From positions 1,236,831-1,272,157 of the forward strand of contig WELB01000013.1 in NCBI GenBank assembly GCA_009602725.1: a stretch of DNA of 35,327 nucleotides, written 5' to 3'. Position numbers and translations under genes: made by a program. Shown piece by piece: positions 12,961-24,447 of the stretch (positions are counted from its first letter, which is position 1; each line of letters begins with the position of its first letter). Source of the stretch: Spirogloea muscicola (lineage: Eukaryota; Streptophyta; Zygnematophyceae; Spirogloeales; Spirogloeaceae). The notes below the pieces were generated by a model, which had not been told where the DNA came from, made no database searches, and saw only the letters and a list, made by a program, of their open reading frames with translations.

Positions 12961-13277
12961 TGCGACGCAGCCGGAGGCCCGGCTGGCCGGAAGGCTCAGG
13001 GTTAGGTCGTGCTTAGGGTGTCAGATAGACCTCAGGGCAAAGCCGTCCCCCTCCGCAAACCCCGCCGNGCGCGTAGCCGCACGCCCCGGCGGGGTGAGCG
13101 GACTCGCCCCTCTCTCGCCGAGGCCTGCTGCCTGCGCCGCCGCCGCCGCCGCCGGACTTGCAGCCGCCCCCTCCGTCAGGGCGGGGCATCCTGTGCCGCT
13201 GACACGCTTGTCTGGTGCCGCTCGTTCGCTCGCCGCGGGGACGCGCAGTGGAGGAGGCCACAGAGAGCGAGGCGAGC
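12689..13277. promoter_or_regulatory. CpG-rich divergent promoter interval (p115 / ZFC3H1-like)
   Basis: The p115 gene runs leftward and the ZFC3H1-like gene rightward from this stretch. It is extremely GC- and CpG-rich and includes a (GGC)11 run at 12928-12960 and one N at 13068. Head-to-head spacing below about 600 bases suggests a shared bidirectional promoter; this is inference, with no TATA box or defined motif claimed. A minus-strand ATG at 12918-12920 (MAFKLNLNKV...) could put part of the p115 5' exon here. Confidence 0.45.
12928..12960. repeat. (GGC)11 microsatellite
   Basis: Eleven perfect GGC triplets just upstream (on the minus strand) of the candidate p115 ATG at 12920. It is likely length-polymorphic and prone to sequencing error, and sits in the presumed divergent promoter. 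Confidence 0.95.
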
Positions 13278-16200
13278 ATGTCCGCTGCAGCACCGCCCAG
13301 CAAGGTGCGAGGGCCGCCGCCGCCGCCGGATGCGGATGTGGCAGTCGGTCAGGCTTGTATGCAAGCCGCCATTGATGTGTCGAGCAGGTCCGTCGTCGTC
13401 ATCGCCGGCAGTTGCTGTTAACCTGCAGGTCGCGGCGTCCAAAACCCCGGTCCGCCGTGGCCAGAGACGGCAGCCGTCGCCGACGGCGCGCGCCGCGGCG
13501 CAGAAGCAAGCGCCCCTGCCGACAGCCGCTGCGGGCAAGGCCATCGCGTCGTCGGGCGTGCCGCTGTCGTCGTCCGCTCGGCTGGGCGGAGGCATGCCCC
13601 CCGCGGAGGCTGGCTCACAGCGCCCTGGCCCAGGCCAACAGCCGGCGAAAGCGGCAGGCAAGCCAGAACCGCCGGCAGTCGCCAACAACCTCATCATCCG
13701 CTTCTCTGAAAGCGACAACGACGAGCTGTCAGAGGGCGCCGGCGAAGATGGCGACGCCGCCCGTGAGAGGCGCAGCCACAAGGCCTTGGCTGGCGTTGCT
13801 CAGAAGCATGCCATGGGGCCCGCTGCAACCCGGCAGTACAGCAGCAAGGTGGCCGCGGAGCTCGAAGACATACGGCAGCAGCTGGCGGCGGCGACCATGG
13901 CGATGCAGCAGAAGAAGCAGTGGCTAGCCGCCCGAGGGGCGGACCAACGCCCAGTAGCTGCCGTGCAGAGTGCGCCTGCGCTGGCGGCCAAGGCGCCGGC
14001 TGACAGCCAAGCACCGGCCAGGAAGACACCACTTCGCAGCCAAGTTGCTGGTGGGGCTCTGGATGTAGGGCGAGCCAAGCAGGGGAGGCAGGCCCCCGTT
14101 CTTGCAAGCAGTGCCACGCCATCGCCTGGCGGCGGCGCTGCCCCGCCTGGCAGTGCATTGTCGAGGCCTCCTTCCCCGCTGCTTTTAGCCGGCCCGGCTG
14201 TTGACGCCAGCTATGCCACGCAGCTGCCGGACCAGGTCATGGCCCTGCAGCAGCGCTTGAGCAGAGGCGGTCCGCCCGCTGCAGCGTCAGGTGCGACCTT
14301 TGCCGTGCCAAACCCTGCCAAGGTGGGCGATAGGGCTGCTGCTGTCTCATCCTCCGCTCTGGCGCAAGGACGCATGGCGGCGCGGCTCTCTCGGCCCACT
14401 CCTGGTGTCCACGTGCTCTCACCAAGCGAAGGCCGGCGAAAGAAGCGCCGGCGCTCAATTGCTGCTAGCGTGGAGGAAGCCACAGCGGCGGCTGATAGGA
14501 CACAAGGAGGGGCCAACGAGCCCAAGGTTGTGCTCGAGGACGCCCCCGCGGGGACCGCAGATGGCGTTGCTGCGGGAGCTCCCAGAGCTGCACTCGGCGA
14601 AAGCCAGGCACGTGAGCCGGCCTTGGCTGACCAGACAGAGAGCCAAGGACCCGCCTCCTTGCGAAAACACGAAACAGACGAGCTTCAACAGCCTGTTGCT
14701 AGCCAGCAAGCAGGCAACCACAATCCTCCTGTGGGCCTGCCGATCATGGAGAACATGTCATTGGAGGAGCCTCATTTGGTTGCCGCTGGCAGTGACCAAG
14801 TTGGCCAGCAGGGGAGCGGCACCCGAGCATCGCCAGGCCCGTGGGAGGTTGTTGCCGGTGAGCAAGCTGGCGGCAGACTGTCGACACTGCGGCAGCTGCA
14901 GCAGGAGGAGGAGTTGGTTGATGTGCACCTGGAGGAGGCACGGCAGTCTCGCCGCCGCTGCGAGCTGCAAGAGCGGGTGGCGCGACGGGCCTCCGTGAAG
15001 CGCAGGAGTCTCTCCAGCAGGCAGAGCGGCTCTGCGTACAGCTTCGGGAGCAGCGCGAGCTGCTGGCAAGCCAGATCCATCGTGCCAAGGCTCAGCAGGT
15101 TGTCGGGGCCGGACCCCTGCTTGATGCACCACTGCTTCTAACAGAAGGGGACGGAAGTCAGCATATGATTGCTGTGCCGATCGCGCCAGAGGCTCCGAGA
15201 GCAAGAGTCAATATGGCTCGCTTGACGAGCGTGCCGCTGTCCCCTTCCAAGTGCGCACCTGCAGCAGCAGCTTCCCGTATCGGAAGGACGCTCAGTCGGG
15301 GTCAGAGCCAGCTACCCCAGGTCCGTGCAGGGGAGCGATCAGGTGAGGGCTGTAATCACAAGCACTGGGTTAAGCTTGAGCTACCAAGGCATCTCCTCAG
15401 CGTAGGTAAGGACGAGTGGTCTCCCTGAAGGATGTGTTCACTTCACATGACCTTTGCAGAAGGTGACCAGGATGTGAGTGCTGCGGAAGGAACTGGCAAC
15501 GAGGAGTATGGGGAGAGAAAGGTGGGCCTGTGTGCTACGCTGTGAGATACATGTGACTGATGTCGCAGGAGAATGTTGGCGTGAAGTAAGTGTCAGATGG
15601 ATTTGCTGCTTAACACAGTCAAGTGGTGTTGCTGTCCTGCTTTGGCCAGCTTGAGGAGGTGGATTTGGATATATACTCTTTCAACTAATGTGGTAGGTCC
15701 AATTGTGTGATCCGTGTAAGTCTAGCAGGCGGCGACCAGTCAACCTCCGGAGGAAATTGGTGACGAGTTTGCTGGCGCAAGAGGACTTGATGGCAGCCAA
15801 GGGATGCCAGCTGCCGGCAATGGTGTCAACGGAGCCCGCAGTCAGCAGCAGACTGCTGAGCTGCGGAACACGCCGCTGTTGGTGGAGCCACAGGGCAGCG
15901 CCAATACTGAAGAAGCTCCTGGGTCCTTGCGTCACCAGGCAAATGAAATACATGCAAAGCACCTGCCACAGGATGCCGTACCTCCTTGGCTGAGCAGCGA
16001 AGATGGAGGAGTGCAGGCTCCAGAGCTCAAGGCTGTCCCTGCAACCAGCAGCCGTGAGCCTCCAATTGGAGGCGTCAAGGAACAGACAAAACGTCGCCGA
16101 CAAGAGAGGGAATTGGATGTTGGCAGCAGTGTTGGTAGATCGCAGCTGCTTGTCTTGGCTGTCAAGAAGGCAAGGCAAGCCGCTTCTGTAAGTCCCATCT

Positions 16201-19200
16201 ATCAGGCTTTGAAGCGCAGACAGATGGGGCGCGAGCTGCTGAAGAACAGGGAGCAACTGCTGAAGAGGGATGCAGAGCACCAGAATGGCAGCTCGTTGGC
16301 GAGTGCAACAGAGACTGTGGCACCACGGCGGATGGCGAGGCCACCTAGCCAGGATGACAAGGTAGAAGCAGAGCGCAGGGCTGGGGAGATCAGAGCACGG
16401 CTACTGAGAGAGCTTGCAGTGAGAGCAGAGAAGTCATCCACAGAAGGACCCCAGACTGCTCCAGCAATCCTTGAGAAGCCACTGCCTGACTCTCAGCCAG
16501 GGCCAGCGACCCTAGGTGTTGACGGGCCACCAGTGAGAGCAGAGAAGTCATCCACAGAAGGAGTCCAGACTGTTCTAGCAATCCTTGAGAAGCCACTGCC
16601 TGACTCTCAGCAAGGGCCAGCAACCCTAGGTGTTCACGGGCCACAAGGCATAATCGAGAAGGACGAGACCGCTGGAGAGAGCAGTGGGGGCCCTCCTGGC
16701 AGTGTACTCGATGAAGGACAGCATGTTGCAGGCAAGGCAAGAGTGGAGAAGGGCAGAGGCCCAACTGGCAGGGCGGAGCTTTTGCTAGGCCAACTGTATG
16801 CCGCTTGTGTGGAAGCACGACCAGCTCTTGCAGAGGAGATTGATCTCTTGCCGCATGCAGTCCCGCAGGACGTTGTTGATGTGGACCATCGACACGGCAT
16901 ATCTGCACCACCTCCAATGCAGGAGGCTGTGATTGATGATGGTGCAGACATGTCAGCTGCAGTAGTAGACGAACCTGCTGTCAACAGTGGGGGTGCTGAG
17001 GACACCTATGTGGGCTCGGCAGAGATAGGCAAGCGTGCACCTTGTGACCAAGTTAAGGAACAAGAGAGGGACGAGACTCACATAGGGGACAGCTCTTGCG
17101 GGCAAGTGGCAAGTGGCAGGGTCTCAGAAAGCACTGGTCAAGAGAAGGGTCATGAGAAGCATGGAAGCCCTCCTGGTAACAGTCGGCAGGAGGAAACGAG
17201 CTTCTGTGACAGAGCCTACACTAGCTCGGCCAGGGAAGAGAAGGTGTCTCTGGTCATGCAAGCGGAGACCAACCCAGCGGTTCCAGAGGCTGCGGAAGAG
17301 ACGTTGAGGACCTCCCCTGTTGAGCAGCCGGCCGTACTTCCGGACGTTGCTCCTGGCAGCAGCAGGTCAGCAGCAAGTCTGCAGCCAGCACAGATGGCAA
17401 GCTTGGCCCCAGGAACGGCAGCAGGACTGCCCGAGCAGCCAAACTCTTTGCTACATCCGCCTCCGGAAGAGATGCAGTTGGATATTGCAGAGCCTGCTTC
17501 TGTCCAGGAGCGCGTGGAGCATGTCCCCACTATTGAAGAACCTGCACCAGTGCAGATCACTGACGTCAACCTCGGCTCCAGAGCTTCTATCTTGTCATCA
17601 GAACCAGCAGATGCGTCTGCGCTTGAAAAGGCGCCAGCAACGGCAGTGGCGGAGAGTGGCCATTTTGAGGCAGGGTCAGCATGGATACAGGTCCCACCCG
17701 ACTCCGTGCACACAATCCCGGTGCGAGCCCCTGTGCCGCACGCCACCTCAACGGTTGAGACGATGTCTCTACTTCAGTCTCAGCTGCAGAGCAGTGACCT
17801 GCCTGCCATACCGTCTGCAGCATCTGACGGGTTCCTCGGCCGCAAGAAGCCTCTGGTAGAGGCCCCATATTGTTCGCCGCTGGAGATGCTCCGGTCTTAC
17901 CGCATGTGCCCACACTATTTTCGCACCTGGGGTCGATCATTTTTGTCCAACACCTGGAGCCATCAGCTCAACTGCCAGATGCCGCTCTGCAAGTTTGAGC
18001 AACGAGGTCGCTGTAATGATGGCAGCTGCAATGGCCAGCACATGCATGACTATCAACCAACACATGAGCAGGTCCTTGGCCAACTCCAAGTCTACTGCAA
18101 GGGCAGTGGGCCATTCCTTGACTTGGAGAGCGCCCATCAGTACACTGCCGAGGAGGTTGAGCTTGCCGCAAGGGCACTAGTCTCTCGTGCTGAGGCCTCC
18201 CAGGGCGCTTGTGTTCTGCATCGACCGTTATCTGGAGCTGGTTCAGGCGGTATCAAATTGCCTGATGATGGTCTGGCGGCTTCTCAAACCTATTCTCGCC
18301 CTAGATGTATGCTTTGCATATGCACAAGCTGCGTCGTAGAATATTGCTTAATGCATAGCTTTGCTCAGTCATGATATGGCATAGAGTTGCATCATGGTCC
18401 TCTGCAGGAGCTGATGTGCCATCATACCTTGTGGGGTCATATGCCTATGGCAAGTGTTGCCTGTGGCGCTTGCTTAAAGGGGCCATGTACAATCTGCCCT
18501 TACAATGCAATGGCACTATCAATCAAGTAAAATCCATCCTGGTGAACTTACCGCGGCCCATGAACGAGAGCATGACCTGCCTCGGAGGCTCGGCTAACTG
18601 GAGGGACACTGAAGGCTGGCCTAGACGGCATCACCACAAGGAAAAGCGCTACTATGAGGTTGACGCCGAGCAGCACATATGACTCTGAGTTGCCCACACT
18701 GAGTTGCCCACATGACAGAAACCATTGCTTTGCATGGCGCTGTCAAGCACTGCTATTGAAGCCCTTCTTGCATTACTTAGTTTGATACTAGCAGACGGCT
18801 GACGTTGCAGAGAGAAGGGGAGAACACACTGTCCATGACGTCGGTACTTGATTTAGCACTAGGAATGTTGGAGGACGATGCCAAGACAGCACCAAAGGAG
18901 GCCGACACTCTCAACAAGGTAGCATGCTGTGCTGACAGTGTTCTTGAGCACATTTCAAATTTGTGACAAATGGTTCAGTCGTGTGTGACAACAACCAGCA
19001 TGCCTTATCAGGACTACCAATAACTGCTATTGCCTGAGCCAAATTGCAGGCCATGCAGCTCATATCTCAAGGCCTTCGAGCTAGCCCAAACTCTGTGCCG
19101 CTGTGGATTCTACAAACACGCCTTCTTACCTTCGCATTTTCAGATGACACAGGGCACTGGGAGTTCCTTAAGAAGGTGGTGTGTTTGTGTTGAGTGTCAT

Positions 19201-21287
19201 CTGCATCCTCTGAGCATAAGCATTCGTTTGGCAATTGTCGTGCTATTTGATGGACAGAAAGTTCCCACCCCATTTTCATAATGCTCTCTAGCTTCCAACC
19301 TGCGTACCTGCGGAGCACTCAGGTTATTCTTGCCTGCCTTTGCTGTGAAGGTGGAGGAGAATAAGAGCTCTTACGAGCTACAGATTCTACTGATTGCCAG
19401 CCTGCAAAGTTGGCCTGACCGCCAGGCTGCTTATGAGGATGCAATCATTGGTCTTGCAGCACTTTGCACATGTTTGAGAGAAAGTAATGATCAGGACATT
19501 GGCAGGCCTGCAAGCCAGCAACTCCTGGACCTGGCACTGCGCATGCTGCAGGATGCTTGCTCTGCAGAAAGGCATGAGGAAGCTCGGGCTTGGTCGGAAG
19601 ACCTTATGACGTGCGCAACCCTCAAAGACCAGGCTGACCTGGAGACCCTGGAGAGCTCACGAGCAAGTGCCACCTCCTTACTTACTGGTCTTGACCACGA
19701 CAAGGAGAGCCTGTGCATTCTGTGGCTCAGCTGTGCCCATGTTGCTGCACATAGAGAGCTCCCTGAGCAGATAGTATACCACCTCGGCTGCAGCCAGAAG
19801 CTGCCGTGGTGCTTGAAGTGGGACGTGCAGGATATCTCACATGAGCAGGTCGTGCTGGATCTTGTTCACACAGCAGCGGTGCGCTTGAAGCTTTTTGAGC
19901 AAGAACAGGGGCCCCTACTGCTCCAAGCTCAGGATGCGGAGAGGTGCCTGGCAATGAATCTTGTCCAAGTCTTGGCAGTCACAGAGGGTCCAGACAGGGC
20001 GCTGGCTGTGGGGGAGAGACTTGTATTGCACTTCCCGTCTGTGGAGCTGTATGAGGTATGCTATGGTTTGCGGAAGCTTGTAGGCGGACCTGTGGCTGCT
20101 TCGCGCTTCTTGGCAGCCAGCGTCGCAAAGTGGCCCTTGGGTTACCCGGGCCGCGCAAGGCTGTGGAACCGAGTCATGGGCTTTACCCGTGACCACTTGG
20201 GGCACGACCTTCAAATGCAGGAAGGAGGCAACGAGCAAGTCGATGATTGTGTGTACACAGAGGCAGGAGAAGATAAGATCTGGACCTGCATCAACCAGGC
20301 CATCTCCCAGCTTTCCATTGGTGATTCTGCGGCCGCAAAGGCTTCAGTGGAAGCAGCAGTTGAGCACCTCAGCCAAGTTGCAACGAGGGCCGCTAAGCAC
20401 GCCCTGACTGAAGCCCTGGCATTACTTGAAGTCTTGCAACGTGCATTACCTGCTGATGCTCCTAGCTGCCTGCCAGCACCCACCCTTCAAGGAATCAACT
20501 GGGGCCTGCAGCCGCTTTCTGACCTCTATCAGGGGCTAGCTCCTGGCAGCAGCGCTCGAGCAGTCATGGAGTACCTCTGTGGACCACCCCCAGCCCACTT
20601 TGCCCTCCCTGTGAAGCTTCTCAAAGTATGGTGGAGATGGAAACGAGATCACTCAGCAGCAACAACAGTGAACATGATGGAGTCATCCATGGAAGCCTTT
20701 CCTGGCAATGTGGAGGTTGTTGTGGCTCAATGTGAGGAGTTGCTGGACTTGCAACCGGCATCGGAAGTCAGAGATAGCACACTTTACTGGAGTTCGTCAC
20801 TGCTGATCGCGGCTCTGTTGGAAGCATCCCCGCCGGCCAGGCCCGAGCAGTGGCTGCGTGCAGTGTGGTTTTTGATGAGGGCCAGCCTGGACAAGGCAGC
20901 TCTGGAGACCAGCCAGTTGGCTGTACTAGCACAACCCATGGCAGCCAGCTTATGGCGGCAGATGGCACAGCTCCTGAGGGTGCAGCGTCGCGAGGAGGAG
21001 TGCGCTGCTGCTCTTCAAAGAGCTGGCAAGCTGACTGGGAAGGACAGGGATAGAGAGGCATCGGGGCAAGTGCACGTTTCCTGTGGTTTCTGTCATCCTT
21101 CTGTGTTGGTGACTTCTCGGGTGTTGCAAGTATGGTTGGATCACTTTGTCCTGCTTGGGAGAAGCTCGTGTTTTATCTGGTACACATGGTCAATCGTGTG
21201 TTAAGGCTGTGACATGATTACGGAGGGTGGTTGCAGGGGCCCTCAGAGGGCGGCGGGCTCCATGGAGAAGAAGGCGACTTGATTTGA
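13278..21287 (+). CDS. ZFC3H1-like zinc-finger and HAT-repeat protein (nuclear exosome targeting), one apparent frameshift
   Basis: ZFC3H1 proteins bridge MTR4/exosome to polyadenylated nuclear RNA (PAXT in animals; related proteins in plants). Best model: 13278-13304, 13429-15342 (frameshift near 14990), 15460-15521, 15729-18249, 18408-about 18658, 18811-18918, 19050-19175, 19351-21069, 21237-21287; about 2259 aa. Evidence: a conserved NNLIIRFSESDNDE motif early in exon 2; a coiled coil with RRRCELQERVARR continuing as LREAQESLQQAERL in the other frame; a long Ala/Pro/Glu-rich disordered middle; the C3H1 finger near 17970-18050 (MPLCKFEQRGRCNDGSCNGQ, then HMHDY); and C-terminal half-a-TPR repeats such as ISQGLRASPNSVPLWILQTR. 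Introns use GT-AG. The donor near 18658 (GAG|gttgac) is weak, and a micro-exon may lie between 15521 and 15729. Only one added base near 14990 is needed to keep the whole model in frame. Confidence 0.85.
16419..16646 (+). repeat. In-frame 114-bp tandem duplication in the ZFC3H1-like gene
   Basis: Two adjacent 38-codon units (16419-16532 and 16533-16646) share VRAEKSSTEG, AILEKPLPDSQ and GPATLGV. They differ at only a few positions and preserve the frame. They lie in the low-complexity middle region, where length variation is probably tolerated. Confidence 0.9.
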
Positions 21288-24100
21288 CCCAGTGATGGCC
21301 GCTCAGCTTTGGTACAAGCCTGCCTGACTGTGAGACTTACATGTCGGACAGAGACCCAAGTCGGCCATGGTGATCCGGGATCATTGTTGTGGGGCATTCG
21401 TAGGCACCCTATCTTGCTGTTGCTGTTCGCCCTTGCAGCCTTTTGACATTCATGATTTCAAAGGGGGTGCTTTTGTCTAGACAGTACAACGAGCATGCCA
21501 TGCCTTTGTGTTGGTGCAATAGGGTCAAAACCGACACAGGTGAAGTAGGATGTCACTCACTTGTTCTGTTGGGCTTTTGCAGCTTTTTCGCTTCTGTTAC
21601 TCTATTGGTTGAGGCCATGTGCGCGCCTCCCTGCACCACTCGTCACCTTGATCCTCATTTCCTTCAGCTCAAATTCCTTTCGATGTTGCTCTGCCACTTG
21701 ACTTGATACCCATAATAACTAATAGCACTTCCACTGAATATACCACTTTCAGCCCTCATGTGTTGTATTGCATTCTTAAGAATTCGTTACTATCGTTTGC
21801 CTGTGCTTCTTCTTGCTTGCTTCTCTTTAGTCCCTTGCTCTCAAGCTCATGAACCTTGACTTGTCACAGGGTGTTGCTTGCTGTGCTGATTGCACTGGAG
21901 ACATGGGGAGCATGAGGTATAGGGGGCCAAGCTTCCTTTGGCAGGGGCAGAGTTCCATGGGGCAGAGTTCCTTGGCAAGTCAACGCCGTTAGGCTCAAGC
22001 TCCAGCTCATCTGACCTCATTGTTGCAATCTTCAATCTTCAATCGTTTTTCCGAATAATCCCCTTACTGTTGAGGTCATCCCATGTATTTGCCTCAAAGC
22101 AAGCTCCTTGAGCTTAATAGGAATGTACCGGGAGGTGTAGTCAAGCAGCTCACATGCCTCTAGACAGGGCTGAGAGCTGCTCATTGATTTGTGGCTTTCT
22201 TGACATAGCATCTGAGCCATGCACTTGACTTGTGCTCCTTGACCCTGCTAGCATGCAGCCTTACACTTTGTGGCCCGTTCAGAAGACGCTGTAGGACAAT
22301 GTACCACAAGGGACATGAATCCAATTGCCAAATCTATTCAAGTGTCACTGTGTGCATCAATTGCAGAGGCAGCCTTGCAGATGACACACACCATTGACCA
22401 TCTTCGTTAATTCTGGAGTCCAATCCTTCAGTCAGTGTGCAACTGCACAGCGTCGAGGAGGTCACGTAGGCATAAGCACTGTTTCTAGCATTTGCCATGG
22501 GTACGGGTTTGTAGGGCCGTTAAGGAAGAATCAGTCCACAGCAGCTTTATCCATATGCGATCACCCTTAGCGTGGACGAGCACCTCCATATTGTGATCAG
22601 AGCAAGTGGGCAGGGGGATTCCATTCAGGAATTTGCAGGCACTGATGTATGAAATGTCATCAGAATCTGCGCTTGATAGTCAGCAGTAACACCAGTTCAA
22701 CATGACTGGTACGAAGGCCCATCTGGCCTTACCTGTATTGCCCCAACTCCATTGCTATCAATTTTGTAGCCACGAAAGCACTGATACATGTGATACGTCC
22801 ATCAGATTCTGCTGTCGATGGCCAGGAGAGACTTCCATCGTGTGAATTTGTGTGTATGGACGTGCATCCGGCCCCACATGACTTGGCTCGAGCGGATTGC
22901 TATTCAAAGCCGATTCCTGGCAAAGCTTCTTGGAAGGTGCCGAAAGCAGATGGTGACGAGTAAGACGAGGAAGTCGTGGCCCATCGTTCTCCCTGGCCCT
23001 TATCAACACTGCCACATGTGTATGCCGCCGGCTCGATGCATTTGCCTCGGTGGACTTGTACTTTGACATGCCTATGAAGCAGAAGGGAGGAAGTTAGTCA
23101 CGTTCTTGCAAGAGGACAGCCCAAGTGAACGTGGCGCGTCGCGCTGACGTGCTGCTGTTGACCAGGGGTTACTGAGTGGCTATGATAACAGCCACTCAGT
23201 ATGCTGAGAGGAGACTTGTCGTTTAATTTATTTTATGGTCTTCCTTACTGCTACAGTGCTTGCCGCGGAGTAGGACCTACCTTCTACGCCCATACATATC
23301 ACCTCGACTTATCGGTTTCCAATAGGTGTCGGCAGATTGAGGCAAGTACGAGCTTCAGAACCAAGGCATCTTGCACCTGACGTGCTGCGTCATGGTGCGA
23401 ACGTCCCATAAGAGCTACAAGAAAGGTGACATCGTTCACGATGGAGGAGGAGAGACACGATTGCTTACACGATTGCTTATGTTACTGACATTGAGTAGCG
23501 GGATGTAAGCAAGGAGAAGGATAGAAGAGCGCCTGGAATCCAACTCCAGAGGAGATGGTCTCCTGTGCCGAATCAGCAGGTGGGGATGAATGTCCAACAT
23601 GTACCGAATGATGTGGATGTATAAAAGGTCCAGCAAAGTGTAGTCCTCCATTTTGCTCTGTCACTTAAAGGTTGGCCAAGGGAGCAAATGCTGCAGGCCT
23701 TCATGGACCAACTTGCCAGGGACATTATGGTGCACAAGAGAGGCCAGTGATGTAAAAGCTTGCGCTTAACCTCGAGGCACTCTTAATTGGCAGCTCAGCT
23801 TGCTACCAAAGCTTGTAGCAGCTGTCAACTCTTCAGAGGCAATCTTGATAATTTGGCCCAGGCCCTGGTAGCCCGAGGCTCCAAGAGACGACCACATAGT
23901 CGACCTCCTGGCCTGCAGACTGACATGGCCGCTGCACAGGGTGTGAAACACAGCCAAGGAAGCAATTGAGTTCAAAATTGGACTTCCAGATCATCCTGGA
24001 AGCCATGCAAAGCAAGCTCAAGCACAGTGAGTACAGCCTGTCTGTTTAGGCTTACACTCATGAATCCTACAACTTCGTAAAACTTTTGTCTTTTCCAGAT
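21288..24100. other. 2.8-kb spacer with no confident gene
   Basis: It lies between the 3' end of the ZFC3H1-like gene and the mitochondrial insertion. The first part probably includes a 3' UTR. Open frames here are short and lack family resemblance. Around 22480-22830 on the minus strand there is intron-like structure (donor CAG|gtaagg near 22730, acceptor gcgcag near 22680), but no frame stays open across it, so I do not call a gene. A perfect inverted repeat lies at 23171-23200. Confidence 0.4.
23171..23200. repeat. Perfect 11-bp inverted repeat with 8-base loop
   Basis: ACTGAGTGGCT (23171-23181), loop ATGATAAC, then AGCCACTCAGT (23190-23200). There is no U-tract next to it and no flanking coding frame. 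It may be a fragment of a small inverted-repeat element or a cruciform; function unknown. Confidence 0.8.
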
Positions 24101-24447
24101 TGTCCTACGAACATTCTGAAAGAGCGGTTCTTATTACTCTCTCTCGAGATACACTTTTTCGTGTATCCGGAGGTACAGATTCTTTTGGAACTTTTTGAAT
24201 CTATGAAAGGAAGTTTGTGTTTGACAGTTGACACCTCGGTTCTTACGCAATGAGAAAATCAACTGTCATGGACTGGGTTTCTACAGAAAGAAAGAGATTT
24301 GTCTAATTACGATGCACGAGACAGCAGACGTAGATTATTAGTTGCTAAATTGAGCTTGAACGAATGCAATATAGCTCTTTGTCATGACCTTAGCCTACCT
24401 AGTCATATTCGCTATCAAAATTTTCTAAATTAGCTCAACTACCTCAA
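24101..24447 (+). pseudogene. Nuclear copy of mitochondrial DNA: rpl5 3' end plus rps14 5' end
   Basis: An AT-richer segment reads as the C terminus of mitochondrial ribosomal protein L5 (24101-24298) followed directly by the N terminus of mitochondrial S14 (24299-24447). This matches the rpl5-rps14 order common in plant and green-algal mitochondrial genomes. L5-like signatures: YPEVQILLELFESMKGS and LSWTGFLQKE. S14-like signatures: SNYDARDSRRRLLVAK, LPSHIRY and KFSKLAQLPQ. Lesions: an internal TGA (24251-24253), TTG where S14 normally begins with ATG, and a frameshift near 24417 between HIRY and KFSKL. No introns or targeting sequence are seen, so this is a NUMT (nuclear mitochondrial insertion) rather than a functional transferred gene. 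It ends at the stop codon of lipase copy A. Confidence 0.8.

Noticed and set aside
13009-13277. Upstream extension of the ZFC3H1-like frame, including an N
   Set aside because: It is open only because the region is GC-rich. The ATG at 13278 with a 124-nt GT-AG intron gives a cleaner start.
14976-15005. A 29-nt GT-AG micro-intron explaining the ZFC3H1-like frameshift
   Set aside because: It is far shorter than any other intron here (shortest supported about 97 nt) and would remove conserved residues.
13176-15204. Long minus-strand open frames opposite the ZFC3H1-like gene
   Set aside because: GC-rich coding DNA produces antisense open frames; none has family resemblance or splice structure.
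24101-24447. Functional nuclear gene for mitochondrial S14 or L5
   Set aside because: There is an internal stop, a frameshift, no targeting exon, and only fragments of each gene.
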